Assembly: GCA_016705335.1 (NCBI GenBank)
Contig: JADIYN010000017.1
Span: 37,943-101,942 of the forward strand
Origin: Draconibacterium sp.
GTDB lineage: Bacteria > Bacteroidota > Bacteroidia > Bacteroidales > Prolixibacteraceae
Direction of reading: 5' to 3'
Length of the DNA: 64,000 nt
Numbering within the stretch: the first letter of the stretch is position 1; each line of letters starts with the position of its first letter. The notes beneath the pieces were generated by a model, which ran no database searches, had not been told where the DNA came from, and saw only the letters and a program-made list of their open reading frames with translations. Position numbers and translations under genes: made by a program. Positions 1 through 9,447 of the stretch are shown here, piece by piece.

Positions 1-177
1 AGCCAGTTCAACAGGCATCAGTAAAAAAAACAAATAGCCTGAAAAATGAATTAAAGCGAATGAAATAATACTTTGATTTTTACCTTCATACCATTCCCTG
101 CCCAGCGTAAAAGAAACGATTAAAATTGCGACCACCGAGGTTATTATAAAAAGTACTATTCTGATCTTCCGTTTCAT
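1..177 (-). CDS. Membrane protein, N-terminal fragment (cut by window edge)
   Basis: The reverse strand reads an ATG at 177 followed by 59 open codons that run off the window. The visible part starts MKRKIRIVLFIITSVVAIL, a positively charged start followed by one hydrophobic segment. A second segment lies around residues 39-58 (FALIHFSGYLFFLLMPVELA). At least two membrane helices are therefore likely. It lies upstream of nothing on its own strand here, and glmS follows on the same strand 110 nt away. The family cannot be recognised from 59 residues. Confidence 0.6.
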   Translation of the reverse strand, partial: MKRKIRIVLFIITSVVAILIVSFTLGREWYEGKNQSIISFALIHFSGYLFFLLMPVELA

Positions 178-286
178 TGAAAAAAAACCGGATTTTCAGA
201 GAAAATAATTACCCTGAATATTTTGTTTCTTTTACGTTAATCAGGAAAATTCATTCGAAAAAAGAAATAGAATTTTCCGGAATGAT

Positions 287-2125
287 TTATTCCACGGTTA
301 CAGATTTTGCCAGATTCCTCGGCTGGTCAACATTGCAACCCCGCAAAAGTGCTATGTGATAAGCCAGTAACTGTAAAGGAATTACAGATAAAAGCGGTGC
401 AACTGCCGGATGTGAATCGGGAATTTCAATGCTGTCGTTTACCATTTCCTTTAAAACAACATCACCTTCAGTCACAATGGCAATTACATTTCCTTTCCGG
501 GCTTTCACTTCCTGAATATTGCTCACAATTTTTTCGTAATAATCATCTTTTGGCGCTACTACAATTACGGGTAAATTATCATCAACAAGCGCGATTGGTC
601 CGTGTTTCATTTCACCGGCGGCGTAACCTTCGGCATGTACATACGAAATTTCCTTTAGTTTTAGCGCTCCTTCCAATGCAACAGGGAAAAGATATCCGCG
701 ACCCAGGTACAGCGCATTTACTGCATCTTTATATTTTCCGGCAATCGCTTTTATTTTTTCATCATTTTGAAGAATCAGTCTCCCTTTTTCGGGAATTTGA
801 GCCAATTCTTTTACAAGCATTTTGTAATCTTCTTCACTTATTGTTTTTCGTGCCATCGCAAGTTTCAGTGCAAACATTGTTAAAACTGTTACCTGCGCTG
901 TAAAAGCTTTTGTTGATGCAACACCGATTTCAATACCGGCATGGGTGTAAACCCCTGCATCGGTTTCGCGCGAAAGCGTTGAGCCAACAACATTGCATAT
1001 TCCAATTACGGTAGCACCTTTATCTTTTGCCAGATGAAGTGCTGCCAGTGTATCAGCAGTTTCACCACTTTGACTTATTAAAATCACTACATCGTTTTTG
1101 CCGATAACCGGTTTTCTGTACCTGAACTCGGATGCATATTCCACTTCAACCGGGATTTGTGCAAATTCTTCAAGCAAATATTCACCAATCAAAGCAGCGT
1201 GCCATGATGTTCCGCAACCTATTATAATAATTCGTTCAGCATTTTGGATCTTTGGGAAAATATTAATCAATCCGCCTAAAACAATTTCGGAATGATCGGC
1301 ACGCAATCTGCCACGAAAAGTCTCTTCAATAGTTTTTGGCTGCTCGTGAATTTCCTTCAACATAAAATGTTCATAATCACCTTTATCAAGCTCCCCTATT
1401 TCCAAATCAATATTGCTGATTTTAACAGAAACCGGTGTATCCTGAACGTTTTTCAGTGTAAAACTGTCGCGTTTAATAACTGCAATATCCTCATCGTTTA
1501 AATAAATTACCTGGCTTGTAAACTCTGCAATTGGAGCTGCATCACTGGCAATAAAATATTCTTTGTTTCCAAGACCAACTACAAGTGGGCTTCCTTTTCG
1601 GGCAACCACAATTTTGTCTTTTTCATCTTTGCACAAAACAGCAATTCCATATGCTCCCACAACTTTTCTTAGTGCAAGCTGAACAGCCATTTCCGCATTG
1701 ATTTCAGTGCTTTGGTTGTAAAAGAACTCAATTAAATTAGCCAGAACTTCTGTATCTGTTTCACTGCTAAAAGTGTAACCATGCAGTATTAAATCGTCTC
1801 TCAATTTCGCGTAGTTTTCGATAATCCCGTTGTGGACAAGCGTAAAAGTTCCGTTCATTGAATTGTGCGGATGAGCATTTATATCATTTGGTTCTCCGTG
1901 TGTTGCCCAGCGTGTATGACCAATCCCGATTGAACCACCATGATTTTGAGTCAATGCAAAATTCTCCAGTTCAATCACTTTTCCTTTCTTTTTATACACT
2001 TCCAAACTACCGTTCAGCAAAGCAACGCCAGCCGAATCATACCCGCGGTATTCGAGCCATTTCAATCCTTTTATAATTATTGGGAAAGCTTCTTTTTTTC
2101 CGATATAACCGATAATTCCACACAT
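287..2125 (-). CDS. glmS: Glutamine--fructose-6-phosphate aminotransferase (isomerizing)
   Basis: GlmS makes glucosamine-6-phosphate from fructose-6-phosphate and glutamine, the entry step to UDP-GlcNAc for peptidoglycan and lipid A. The 612-aa protein has the normal length. It begins MCGIIGYIG with Cys2 as the glutaminase nucleophile. It carries the GHTRWATHG and HNGIIENY motifs of the class-II glutamine amidotransferase domain (about 1-220). Two SIS sugar-isomerase domains follow (GCGTSWHAAL, then SQSGETADT, and a second around 450-600). It ends with the family-typical LAKSVTVE. No frame break is present. The DUF4954 sugar-nucleotide-like beta-helix protein lies upstream on the same strand. 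Confidence 0.98.
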   Translation of the reverse strand: MCGIIGYIGKKEAFPIIIKGLKWLEYRGYDSAGVALLNGSLEVYKKKGKVIELENFALTQNHGGSIGIGHTRWATHGEPNDINAHPHNSMNGTFTLVHNGIIENYAKLRDDLILHGYTFSSETDTEVLANLIEFFYNQSTEINAEMAVQLALRKVVGAYGIAVLCKDEKDKIVVARKGSPLVVGLGNKEYFIASDAAPIAEFTSQVIYLNDEDIAVIKRDSFTLKNVQDTPVSVKISNIDLEIGELDKGDYEHFMLKEIHEQPKTIEETFRGRLRADHSEIVLGGLINIFPKIQNAERIIIIGCGTSWHAALIGEYLLEEFAQIPVEVEYASEFRYRKPVIGKNDVVILISQSGETADTLAALHLAKDKGATVIGICNVVGSTLSRETDAGVYTHAGIEIGVASTKAFTAQVTVLTMFALKLAMARKTISEEDYKMLVKELAQIPEKGRLILQNDEKIKAIAGKYKDAVNALYLGRGYLFPVALEGALKLKEISYVHAEGYAAGEMKHGPIALVDDNLPVIVVAPKDDYYEKIVSNIQEVKARKGNVIAIVTEGDVVLKEMVNDSIEIPDSHPAVAPLLSVIPLQLLAYHIALLRGCNVDQPRNLAKSVTVE

Positions 2126-2210
2126 ATTTCGCAGTTTAAAGTTTAAATTAACTAATTTAAAGTCGGGGGTAAAAGTTCAGAGTTCAGGATTAAGGTTCTT
2201 GATCAATTTG

Positions 2211-4238
2211 TTATGTTAAAACAATTTCGGGTTGAAGGATTACATTCATCATATTGATGATTTGATTTCCAAGTTTTTCTTTTTTCTCCATATGTTCGCA
2301 AATTGCCATCACTGTTTTGTTGCTTTCAAATTCACCCCGAACCTGAGCAAAATCTTCTTCACGGGCGCCATTTGTACCATCAACCCCAAACCCAATCATT
2401 TTACTCATTGAAAATTCTTTTCGTGCATCTTCATATAGAAACCTGTCCATGTCAAGAACACTTTTCTTCCATTTTTCGACAACTGCAATTACATCGCTTG
2501 CTGTAAATTCCTCTATACTTTTACCATAGAATTCAGAAAGCGCATCGCAGGCCCAGGTCCATTCATAATTATAGTAGTTTTTATGAAGTATTGCGAGTGC
2601 TGAATTTACTTCTTCAAGTGAAGTAAGTTCCCCATTTTCAATGGATGTCAGCAAATTATCAAGTGCTTCATACGGACAAATCAATCCAGAGAGATCAACC
2701 CAGTGACCTTTTCCAAATGGTGTATCGGGTTGCAGGGCTTTTTGAATATCCGCATTATCTTTGAGCTTCCCGCTTTGCAATCTTGTAATTACTGAGTTTC
2801 CGAGGAATTTCCAGATTGCCATCTCATAAATAGCAATTCCGCGATCAAGTGCCCGACTTTCAATTTTCATTTTATCATAACTGTAACTACTTGCTGAACT
2901 TCCTGATGATTCGCGGATTGCCAACAGTTTCCGGCGTCCGTTTATCATTTTATGAATAGTATATGGACTCAGTAAATTAAAATTTATAAAATCGAGCAGG
3001 TTCGAATCAGTACGATTATCACGTCCGGGCCATTTTTGGGTGTCGCGAATAGTACCGATACTTTTCAGATTGATGGCAGGAACCAAAATACTTTCATCCT
3101 GGCTTTCAATTAAATATGAAAAAGGGAAATCGGTTGTATCACAATGTTTGTAATGGCGGCCCATAACCAATGTGAATGCACCAATACGCGATGGCCAAAG
3201 CAAATATGAATCGCTTGTGGTTTTTCCACCCCGCTCCATAATTCCCTGATGAATTGGCCCAAGTTTATACATGTGGTTGCTTTGATTTGATCCGCTTCCT
3301 GCATTCAAAAACGAAAACATACCGGCAATCAGCAAAGTTGATTTATGATGGGTAACCGTGTAAGGCCCGGCAAAAATTGAACACGCTTCGCCGTGAAATC
3401 CCTGGCAGTTGGCAAAAAAAAGCGAGTTTTCGGCAGAATAGTGTTTATCGAGCACACAACCCTGCCCAATAAAGCATTTTGAAACAAGTGTAGCATCGTT
3501 AATTTTTGTTCCTGAACTGATAATAAAATCTTCCATTATTACACCTTCACCAATGATTACAGGTGCTTCGAAATTGCTGTTAATACTGCCATTCCTTAAT
3601 TTCTTTGCTCCGTCAATTATTGTAGCTGGTCCTGTTTTTACATTTAAAACAGTATTGCAATTCAGAATCTTTGAACCTGAACCAATAACTCCTTTTTTGC
3701 TTTTTACAAAACGCGCATAATCAAAAACCATATTTTTTAAAGCACTCACAAGTTTTGGCCGATGGCGGTACAACGACATAATATATGCAACATGCGCCGA
3801 AAGGAAATCATAAATCGGAATGTCGCGGCCTCCACCTTCATTAATTGCCTCTACCAAAATGCCGTTACCAAATGTACTTTCGCCATCAACAGCCAGTGTT
3901 GTAATATTGTGAATTACAACACCTTCCTCAATTTTATAATTGGCAATATAACTCCGCACATTATGAATTAGGGCATTTTTACCAATCTCGCAATTGTGCA
4001 GCCAGGCATTATAAATACCTGTTTTAAACGTAATTCCACCCACAAGATTTACCGTTCCGGTAAAACTGTGAAGTTGAACATGCCCCGTAAATTTGCAGTT
4101 TTCAATGTTATCCGGAATAAAATCACTTGATACTTTTATAAGGTTCCAATCGGTTGACGAACAACCCTGGTGAACCAACTGACCAATTTCTTCATTTAAT
4201 AAATTTCGAAAAACGGAATCAGGATTATTAGACTTCAT
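2211..4238 (-). CDS. DUF4954 family protein, left-handed beta-helix type
   Basis: A 675-aa protein that I recognise as the Bacteroidota DUF4954 family; its biochemical role is not established. The middle (about 70-330) consists of hexapeptide-like turns (for example IIDGAKKLRNGSI, VIIGEGVIMEDFII) typical of left-handed beta-helix acyl- or nucleotidyl-transferase folds. The rest is helical. I place the start at the ATG at 4238 (MKSNNPDSVFRN). The reading frame is open for 33 more codons upstream, but that stretch is AT-rich and unlike a conserved N-terminus. It lies just upstream of glmS on the same strand, so a link to amino-sugar or envelope metabolism is possible, but that is inference. Confidence 0.85.
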   Translation of the reverse strand: MKSNNPDSVFRNLLNEEIGQLVHQGCSSTDWNLIKVSSDFIPDNIENCKFTGHVQLHSFTGTVNLVGGITFKTGIYNAWLHNCEIGKNALIHNVRSYIANYKIEEGVVIHNITTLAVDGESTFGNGILVEAINEGGGRDIPIYDFLSAHVAYIMSLYRHRPKLVSALKNMVFDYARFVKSKKGVIGSGSKILNCNTVLNVKTGPATIIDGAKKLRNGSINSNFEAPVIIGEGVIMEDFIISSGTKINDATLVSKCFIGQGCVLDKHYSAENSLFFANCQGFHGEACSIFAGPYTVTHHKSTLLIAGMFSFLNAGSGSNQSNHMYKLGPIHQGIMERGGKTTSDSYLLWPSRIGAFTLVMGRHYKHCDTTDFPFSYLIESQDESILVPAINLKSIGTIRDTQKWPGRDNRTDSNLLDFINFNLLSPYTIHKMINGRRKLLAIRESSGSSASSYSYDKMKIESRALDRGIAIYEMAIWKFLGNSVITRLQSGKLKDNADIQKALQPDTPFGKGHWVDLSGLICPYEALDNLLTSIENGELTSLEEVNSALAILHKNYYNYEWTWACDALSEFYGKSIEEFTASDVIAVVEKWKKSVLDMDRFLYEDARKEFSMSKMIGFGVDGTNGAREEDFAQVRGEFESNKTVMAICEHMEKKEKLGNQIINMMNVILQPEIVLT

Positions 4239-4443
4239 ATTTATTTGTGTAATGTGTTTATTTATTGTTTGTTTTTCAAAGGTATGGAAAAGCATTTGCC
4301 TAAAACAAATTACAAACCTAACAAATATATAATTCAATAGAAATAAAACATTACAACTATATTACCAAGTACAATATTTAAAGACCTTATATAAATATAT
4401 AAACCTAACAATAAATTTATAATCAAATTAGAATAACCTAATT

Positions 4444-5436
4444 TTAAAGTTGGTTCAGGTAATTTGACAATCGAATTTTGCCTGAAATTTTCAATTTCTT
4501 TCGCAACCTGATTCGGGCAATTTCCACACTTTTTGAAGTAATATTCTGGAGTCCTGAAATTTCTTTACTTGATAATCCAAGTCGCAGATAAGCGCATAAT
4601 TTTTTGTCTTTTATTGAAATCACGGGATGTTTTGCCTGCAACCTTCCAAAAAACCGGGGGTGGATTTTTTCGAGCTGAGTTTCAACCGAATTCCAGTCAA
4701 GCGGAGTTGTTGAATTTTCTTCAATCATCGCCGAAAGTTGTTGCATTTGCTTCAGGTTCTTATCGGTTAATGTCGGTTTTACTGCTTTAATCTGATTAAA
4801 AACTTTTGAAAGCAATTCATTTTTTTGAGAAAGTTGCAACAGAAACGAAACCAATTCTCTGTCTTTTATACTCAATTGGTTTTGTAATCGCTGTTTTGTT
4901 TTGTCTTCGAATTCTTTAACGGCTTCCATTTCCTGAATTTGTCCCATTGCACGTTTTAGCCGCGTAATATCCTGAATTGAAGCTCTGATTCCGAGGTATT
5001 TTCCAAGTTTGTCATAAACCCCACGCACATTAACTATGCACCATCGAAGTTGTTTTGTGCGGGTAAGAATCCTGAATTCAAGAGATTGGTTAACCAGCAT
5101 TTGATCGAGTGAATTTGATAAAAACTCGGAATACCTGTCTTTATCCAACTGATATACAAGCAATTCAGCAATACTTTCTACAGCAATAATTTGATTGGAA
5201 GTGTACCCGGTTAAATCGAAACACGACGGTGAGCAATAATTTATTTTTCCTGATGGGTCGAACCAAAGCTCCCAACCAAATGTAAAATCGGCTATTAACT
5301 GGTAAAACCTATGATTTTCGGTTTCATCTGCAAGCTGTAATTTGGTTTCACTGAGTTCAAATTTTAGTTCTGAAATTTGCGTTTCAAGATCGCGAATCCG
5401 GCTTTTGTATTTTTCGATTATTTCTTCGGAAGACAT
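4444..5436 (-). CDS. PAS domain / LuxR-type HTH transcriptional regulator
   Basis: A 330-aa cytoplasmic regulator. An N-terminal coiled coil (about 1-40) precedes a PAS domain (about 45-160; GWELWFDPSGKINYCSPSCF, then a PAC-like segment ending GIRASIQDITRLK). A linker helix follows, and then a C-terminal LuxR/GerE helix-turn-helix (about 270-330; LRLGLSSKEISGLQNITSKS, with RIRLRKKLKI). There is no receiver domain and no kinase, so the PAS domain is probably the signal input. This architecture is common in Bacteroidota. The ligand and target genes are unknown. It stands alone between a DUF486 gene and the DUF4954 gene, all on the minus strand. Confidence 0.85.
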   Translation of the reverse strand: MSSEEIIEKYKSRIRDLETQISELKFELSETKLQLADETENHRFYQLIADFTFGWELWFDPSGKINYCSPSCFDLTGYTSNQIIAVESIAELLVYQLDKDRYSEFLSNSLDQMLVNQSLEFRILTRTKQLRWCIVNVRGVYDKLGKYLGIRASIQDITRLKRAMGQIQEMEAVKEFEDKTKQRLQNQLSIKDRELVSFLLQLSQKNELLSKVFNQIKAVKPTLTDKNLKQMQQLSAMIEENSTTPLDWNSVETQLEKIHPRFFGRLQAKHPVISIKDKKLCAYLRLGLSSKEISGLQNITSKSVEIARIRLRKKLKISGKIRLSNYLNQL

Positions 5437-5533
5437 TCAAATCAGTTTTGCACTAAAATAATCGTTTTAAATGAAATTTTGAATACAGGGTCCGGAATAG
5501 ATTGGTTAACATGAGCAAGTCACAAGATTTGCC

Positions 5534-5902
5534 TTATTTTTTAAAAATAAAATACACTGCCAAAATCAAAAAAACAAACCCTATAAAATGATTCAGTTTG
5601 AAAGTTTCGTTTTTAAAAAACAACAATGAAAACGTAACAAAAACGATAAGTGTGATTACTTCCTGAATTACTTTTAATTCAACAAGAGAATAAGGGCCTC
5701 CATTTTCTTTGTATCCTATACGGTTTGCCGGAACCTGCAAAACATACTCAAAAAATGCAATTCCCCAACTGATTAAAACGATTGTAATCAAAGGAAGCGT
5801 TTCAAACCACTTCATTTCCTTGAATTTGAGGTGCCCGTACCAAGCCAGTGTCATAAATGTGTTAGACATTGCAAGTAGCAAAATTGTGTAAATTCCTTTC
5901 AT
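5534..5902 (-). CDS. DUF486 / DMT-family membrane protein
   Basis: A 122-aa protein with four predicted membrane segments, matching the small DUF486 family (drug/metabolite-transporter-like). Recognisable parts are GIYTILLLAMSNTFMTLAWY, the conserved-looking QVPANRIGY loop and FVFLILAVYFIFKK at the end. I use the ATG at 5902 (MKGIYTILL). An upstream alternative start would add nine residues (MRKLFLLKF) that break the usual N-terminus. Transport function is inferred from the superfamily; the substrate is unknown. Confidence 0.8.
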   Translation of the reverse strand: MKGIYTILLLAMSNTFMTLAWYGHLKFKEMKWFETLPLITIVLISWGIAFFEYVLQVPANRIGYKENGGPYSLVELKVIQEVITLIVFVTFSLLFFKNETFKLNHFIGFVFLILAVYFIFKK

Positions 5903-5987
5903 AAATTTCAGTAAAAACAATTTGCGCAATATTAACTGAAATCTCTTTTCATTTAACTACCCGCTTAAATTTTAAAAGCCTATTCTT

Positions 5988-6919
5988 TTAAAACCACTTT
6001 TTCTTTCGGAATAAAATAACACCGATAACTGCCAAAACACCTGAAATACCCAGAACGGCGGGGAAAGACCATTTGGAGTTTTCCATAAAATTCGGAACAT
6101 TCATGCCATACAAACTTGCAACAAGTGTTGGTATCATTAAAATAATTGATATCGAAGTAAGTTGTTTCATCACAACGTTCAGGTTATTTGAAATTACAGA
6201 TGCAAAAGTATCCATCATTCCACTTTGAATATTGGAGTAAATTTGTGCCATATCAAGCGCCTGTTTATTTTCAATAAAAGCATCTTCGAGCAAATCCTCA
6301 TTTATTTCGCTTAAAGTTGCGCGTTTTGAACTTCGCAATTTTGCAAGCACAGTTTCATTACCTTTTAATGAAGTGATAAAGAAAACGAGGCATTTTTCCA
6401 TTTTCAACAATTTATTTAACTCCTCATTTTTTACAGAGTCTTGTAAATCAGCCACAAACAATGCTGTTTGCTTGTTGATTTACTTCAGGTAACGTAAATA
6501 AGTAGTGGCCGAATGAAGAAATAATTTTAATATAAAATTCATTACATCATTCTGGTTTTGAACTTTTCACGGTAAATTGAGGGTTGATTGAATGGCAAAA
6601 CTTCGTTTTCAATTGAGCACAGCGTAACTGTAATTTTCTCGTTCATAAAAATCCCAAGCGGAACAGTAAAAAAAGGTACTCCGTTGTTTAGGTTTGAAAC
6701 TGGAATTCGAAAAATGACCAGTGACCAGTCGTCGTCGAATTCAACCCTTGGACGTTCATCAACGTCAAGTATGTCCTGGATAATTTCGTGCGGCACATTA
6801 AATTCTTCGTGTAACCTTACTATTTCTGTTGCAGAAGGTTGTAAAACATTTATCCAGCAGTTTTTTTCAGCATGGTTAATTTCAATATAACCACCAAAAG
6901 ATTTAAAGATTTTTAGCAT
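5988..6919 (-). pseudogene. corA: CorA-type magnesium/cobalt transporter, broken by frame lesions
   Basis: CorA is a pentameric inner-membrane Mg2+/Co2+ channel. The first frame (6919 to about 6545) gives the cytoplasmic N-domain, starting MLKIFKSFGGYIEINHAEK. The last frame (about 6461 to 5988) gives the long helix and the two C-terminal membrane helices with the signature YGMN. Between them the frame is lost near 6547 and a TAA interrupts near 6482. Adding one base in the AGAATG stretch restores KTRNDVMNFILKLFLHS, which flows into the conserved helix. The TAA could be a real nonsense change (YLK*INKQ) or a pair of compensating indels (VNQQANSIV). Either the gene is dead or the sequence has two to three indel errors; I favour errors because the whole window shows them. 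Confidence 0.85.
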
Positions 6920-6926
6920 GATAATG

Positions 6927-6932
6927 CCTCCT
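6927..6932 (-). promoter_or_regulatory. Strong Shine-Dalgarno for corA
   Basis: The minus strand reads AGGAGG seven bases before the ATG at 6919. Such a perfect site is uncommon in Bacteroidota. It supports the ATG at 6919 over an in-frame start 12 codons upstream at 6955. The AGGAGG also sits in a short hairpin (TCCTAT ... ATAGGA, about 6928-6952), so the site could be partly occluded. Confidence 0.5.
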
Positions 6933-7168
6933 ATGTTTTTGCCAATAGGAAGCACTTTTTGGAAAGCTCCCTAAAGGATGATTTGTATTCCTATTTTTCT
7001 CGAATGATAAGGGCCTTCGTCCATAAATCACTTATTTTTTAAATTGCATAGCAAAGGTATTTCTTTTCGCTTTGAATTGTTTGTTAACCGCTGTTTCTTT
7101 CTAAAAAAATTTAAATCATTTAACCATTGGAAACATATTATCCCTGATAATGATTTTTTGTATTTTAC

Positions 7169-7853
7169 TTAGCTTTCAAATCGGTAACCAATTCCGGAAA
7201 CAGTTATTATTATTGATGGTTTTGATGGGTTATCCTCAATTTTTTTTCTGAGTTGAGCAATAAAAACCCTCAGATACTGAGTTTGCTCGGTGTAACTGTA
7301 TCCCCAGATTTCTTTAAGAATATACTGGTGCGTTAAAACTCTGCCCTGATTTTTTGCGAACAGACTTAAAATGGAGAATTCAGTGGAAGTCAGCTTCAAA
7401 ACTTCATCGTTTTTCCGAACCACATGATTCAATAAATCAATTGAAAGGGAGCCGATTTCAAGAATACTATTATCGCTAACTTCGGATACTGACCTGAGTG
7501 AAGCCCTGATTCGGGCTAAAAAGTTCACCACTTCGGAATGGTTTTGTCAGATAATCGTTGGCACCATTATCAAGTGCCGTAATTATATCTTTTTCCGAAT
7601 CGCGCACCGAAAGCACTATTACAGGTTTTGAATACCATTCGCGCAGTTTTTTCAGTATTTCATGGCCATCGATATCAGGTAACCCAAGATCAAGAATAAT
7701 TAACGACGGGTGATACGTGGCAGCATCCACAAGTCCATCTTTCCCACTGTCTGAATGAATTATTTTATATCCGTTGGCCGAAAGTGTAATTTCCAACAAA
7801 CGTCTGATTTGAATTTCATCGTCAATCACTAATATGGTTTCATTTTCGTTCAT
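7169..7853 (-). CDS. KdpE/OmpR-family response regulator (one frameshift)
   Basis: A DNA-binding response regulator, phosphorylated by the kinase encoded just upstream. The receiver (7853 to about 7530) has the acidic pair DDE, the phospho-acceptor context LIILDLGLPDIDG and the TKPF lysine. The winged-helix effector (about 7520-7169) shows LTSTEFSILSLFAKNQGRVL and ends IGYRFES. The frame breaks in a five-base A run (plus strand 7518-7522). Removing one base joins the halves as FRSGELLARIRASLRS, the normal hinge, giving about 227 aa. It overlaps the kinase gene by 4 nt. With trkH two genes upstream, it probably responds to potassium or turgor. No kdpFABC genes are in the window. Confidence 0.9.
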
Positions 7854-9385
7854 TCGTTTTCAAGGAATAAGTTATTAATTTCAGGATTTTCTGAAGGTAT
7901 TTTTATTGTAAACTTCGAACCGCCTTCATATTTGTTTTCAACGGTTATATTTCCGTTGTGCGCCTCAACAAAACCTTTTACAATAGATAATCCAAGCCCG
8001 AGTCCACCTGTTTTTCTGCCATTTATCCTGAAAAACTTGGAGAACACATTTTTCAATTCGCTTTCAGGGAATCCGGGGCCTTTATCGGCAACAACCATTA
8101 TCAGTTCGTTATTTTCGTGAGCCGATATTAAATTTATTTCAGAAGCAACCGGTGCATATTGAGTTGAATTAAACAGCAAATTATATAAAACCTGTTCAAT
8201 CAAACCAAAATCGATTTTTACAAGTGGCATATTTTCGGGGATAAAAACAGAGAGTTTAAATGGTTTTAAATCGTCTTTCAAATCTTCAGCAACTTTATTA
8301 AATACGTCGTTTATATCGCACCAGTCGAGCCGTACCGAGAGTAGTCCGCTTTCCAGTCGCGAAATATTTAAAAGGTTTTCAATCAGTCGGTTTAACCGAA
8401 GTGAAGCTGAAAATATTTCGCTGAATAATGCAGATTGAATATTGATAGGATGAGATGAATTCAGTAAAGTTTCAGACGCTCCCATTATTGTGGCAACCGG
8501 AATTCGGAACTCATGCGAAATAGAACTAAACAATGTTTTATAAAGCCTTCCTGATTCTTCCAAAAATTTTGTTTTTGTAACAATTTCAGCTAAAAACTCT
8601 CTTTCAATTGCATTTGAAATTTGTGTGACAAATGTGAGCCAGAAAGTTCTTTTTTCCTTTGAAAACTGTTTTTCCATTTTAACCGCCAAAACACCGGGAA
8701 CGAGTTTTGTACCGGGTAGCGGATAAAATGTATAATCAACAGAATTCATTTTATTTGTAAAAGCGCCAGCCTCCTGAGAATTTTTAAAACACCATTCAGC
8801 GAGTTCATATTCAATTTCATTCAATTTCTTTTCTTTTTGCAACCTGCCGGTCGAAAACAATATGTTGTTTCCATCCTGCAAAATAAAAAAGACGTCAGTT
8901 GAAAAATGATTTCTAATTTGTTGTATCGATATTTCAAGTACCTCATCAATACTACCAGCCTTTGAAAGCTGTTTTGTTAACTGGAACAGGGTGTCGGTTC
9001 GTTGTTCGCGTACCCTGGCCAATTGTTCCTGTTGACGAACCCTTGTTGTTAAAACCCCGTTTACCAGCGCAATACTGAAAAACAATGCAAACATTAGAAT
9101 GTCATCTGTTTTTTCGATATGAAAGGTATTGTGAGGGGGAATGAAAAAGAAATTCCAAATTAATGAACTTAATGTTGCGGCCAACAGTATCGGGCCAAGT
9201 CGCATAAAAGTGGCTAAAATAAATACTACAATCAATAAAATATATGAAACGAGATGGTAACTCTGCGTATCAACAAGCGGATAGCACAATAAAGCAACAA
9301 AAGCAACGAAAAATGCAGAAATCAGGTAAGGAAAAAAGCCTTCTGTAAAAATCCTTTTTATATGTGGTTGCAGTTTTGATTTCAT
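7850..9385 (-). CDS. KdpD-like sensor histidine kinase (DUF4118, GAF, HisKA, HATPase)
   Basis: A 511-aa membrane kinase. Residues about 17-110 form four closely spaced membrane helices of the DUF4118/KdpD type, including WNFFFIPPHNTF. Then come a GAF-like region (about 125-270), HisKA with the phospho-His (SSISHEFRIP, about 290) and HATPase_c (N box NLLFNSTQYAP; G boxes DKGPGFP and GGLGLGLSIV). It lacks the N-terminal KdpD cytoplasmic and universal-stress domains of the E. coli protein, so it is a short KdpD. It overlaps the response regulator start by 4 nt and follows trkH by 62 nt on the same strand. The three genes probably form one potassium-response operon. Confidence 0.9.
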   Translation of the reverse strand: MKSKLQPHIKRIFTEGFFPYLISAFFVAFVALLCYPLVDTQSYHLVSYILLIVVFILATFMRLGPILLAATLSSLIWNFFFIPPHNTFHIEKTDDILMFALFFSIALVNGVLTTRVRQQEQLARVREQRTDTLFQLTKQLSKAGSIDEVLEISIQQIRNHFSTDVFFILQDGNNILFSTGRLQKEKKLNEIEYELAEWCFKNSQEAGAFTNKMNSVDYTFYPLPGTKLVPGVLAVKMEKQFSKEKRTFWLTFVTQISNAIEREFLAEIVTKTKFLEESGRLYKTLFSSISHEFRIPVATIMGASETLLNSSHPINIQSALFSEIFSASLRLNRLIENLLNISRLESGLLSVRLDWCDINDVFNKVAEDLKDDLKPFKLSVFIPENMPLVKIDFGLIEQVLYNLLFNSTQYAPVASEINLISAHENNELIMVVADKGPGFPESELKNVFSKFFRINGRKTGGLGLGLSIVKGFVEAHNGNITVENKYEGGSKFTIKIPSENPEINNLFLENE

Positions 9386-9447
9386 GCACGTAATTCTAAT
9401 TTTTTAAAACAAAACTAACCTTAAACGCTCAAATTCAACAATCAAAT

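Noticed and set aside
307..903. Long plus-strand open frame inside glmS
   Set aside because: It is antisense to a fully conserved glmS, and its translation is Leu/His/Gln-rich without any domain.
6920..7100. Mg2+ riboswitch (M-box or ykoK type) upstream of corA
   Set aside because: Only a short hairpin around the Shine-Dalgarno is visible; the conserved M-box helices and loops are not recognisable.
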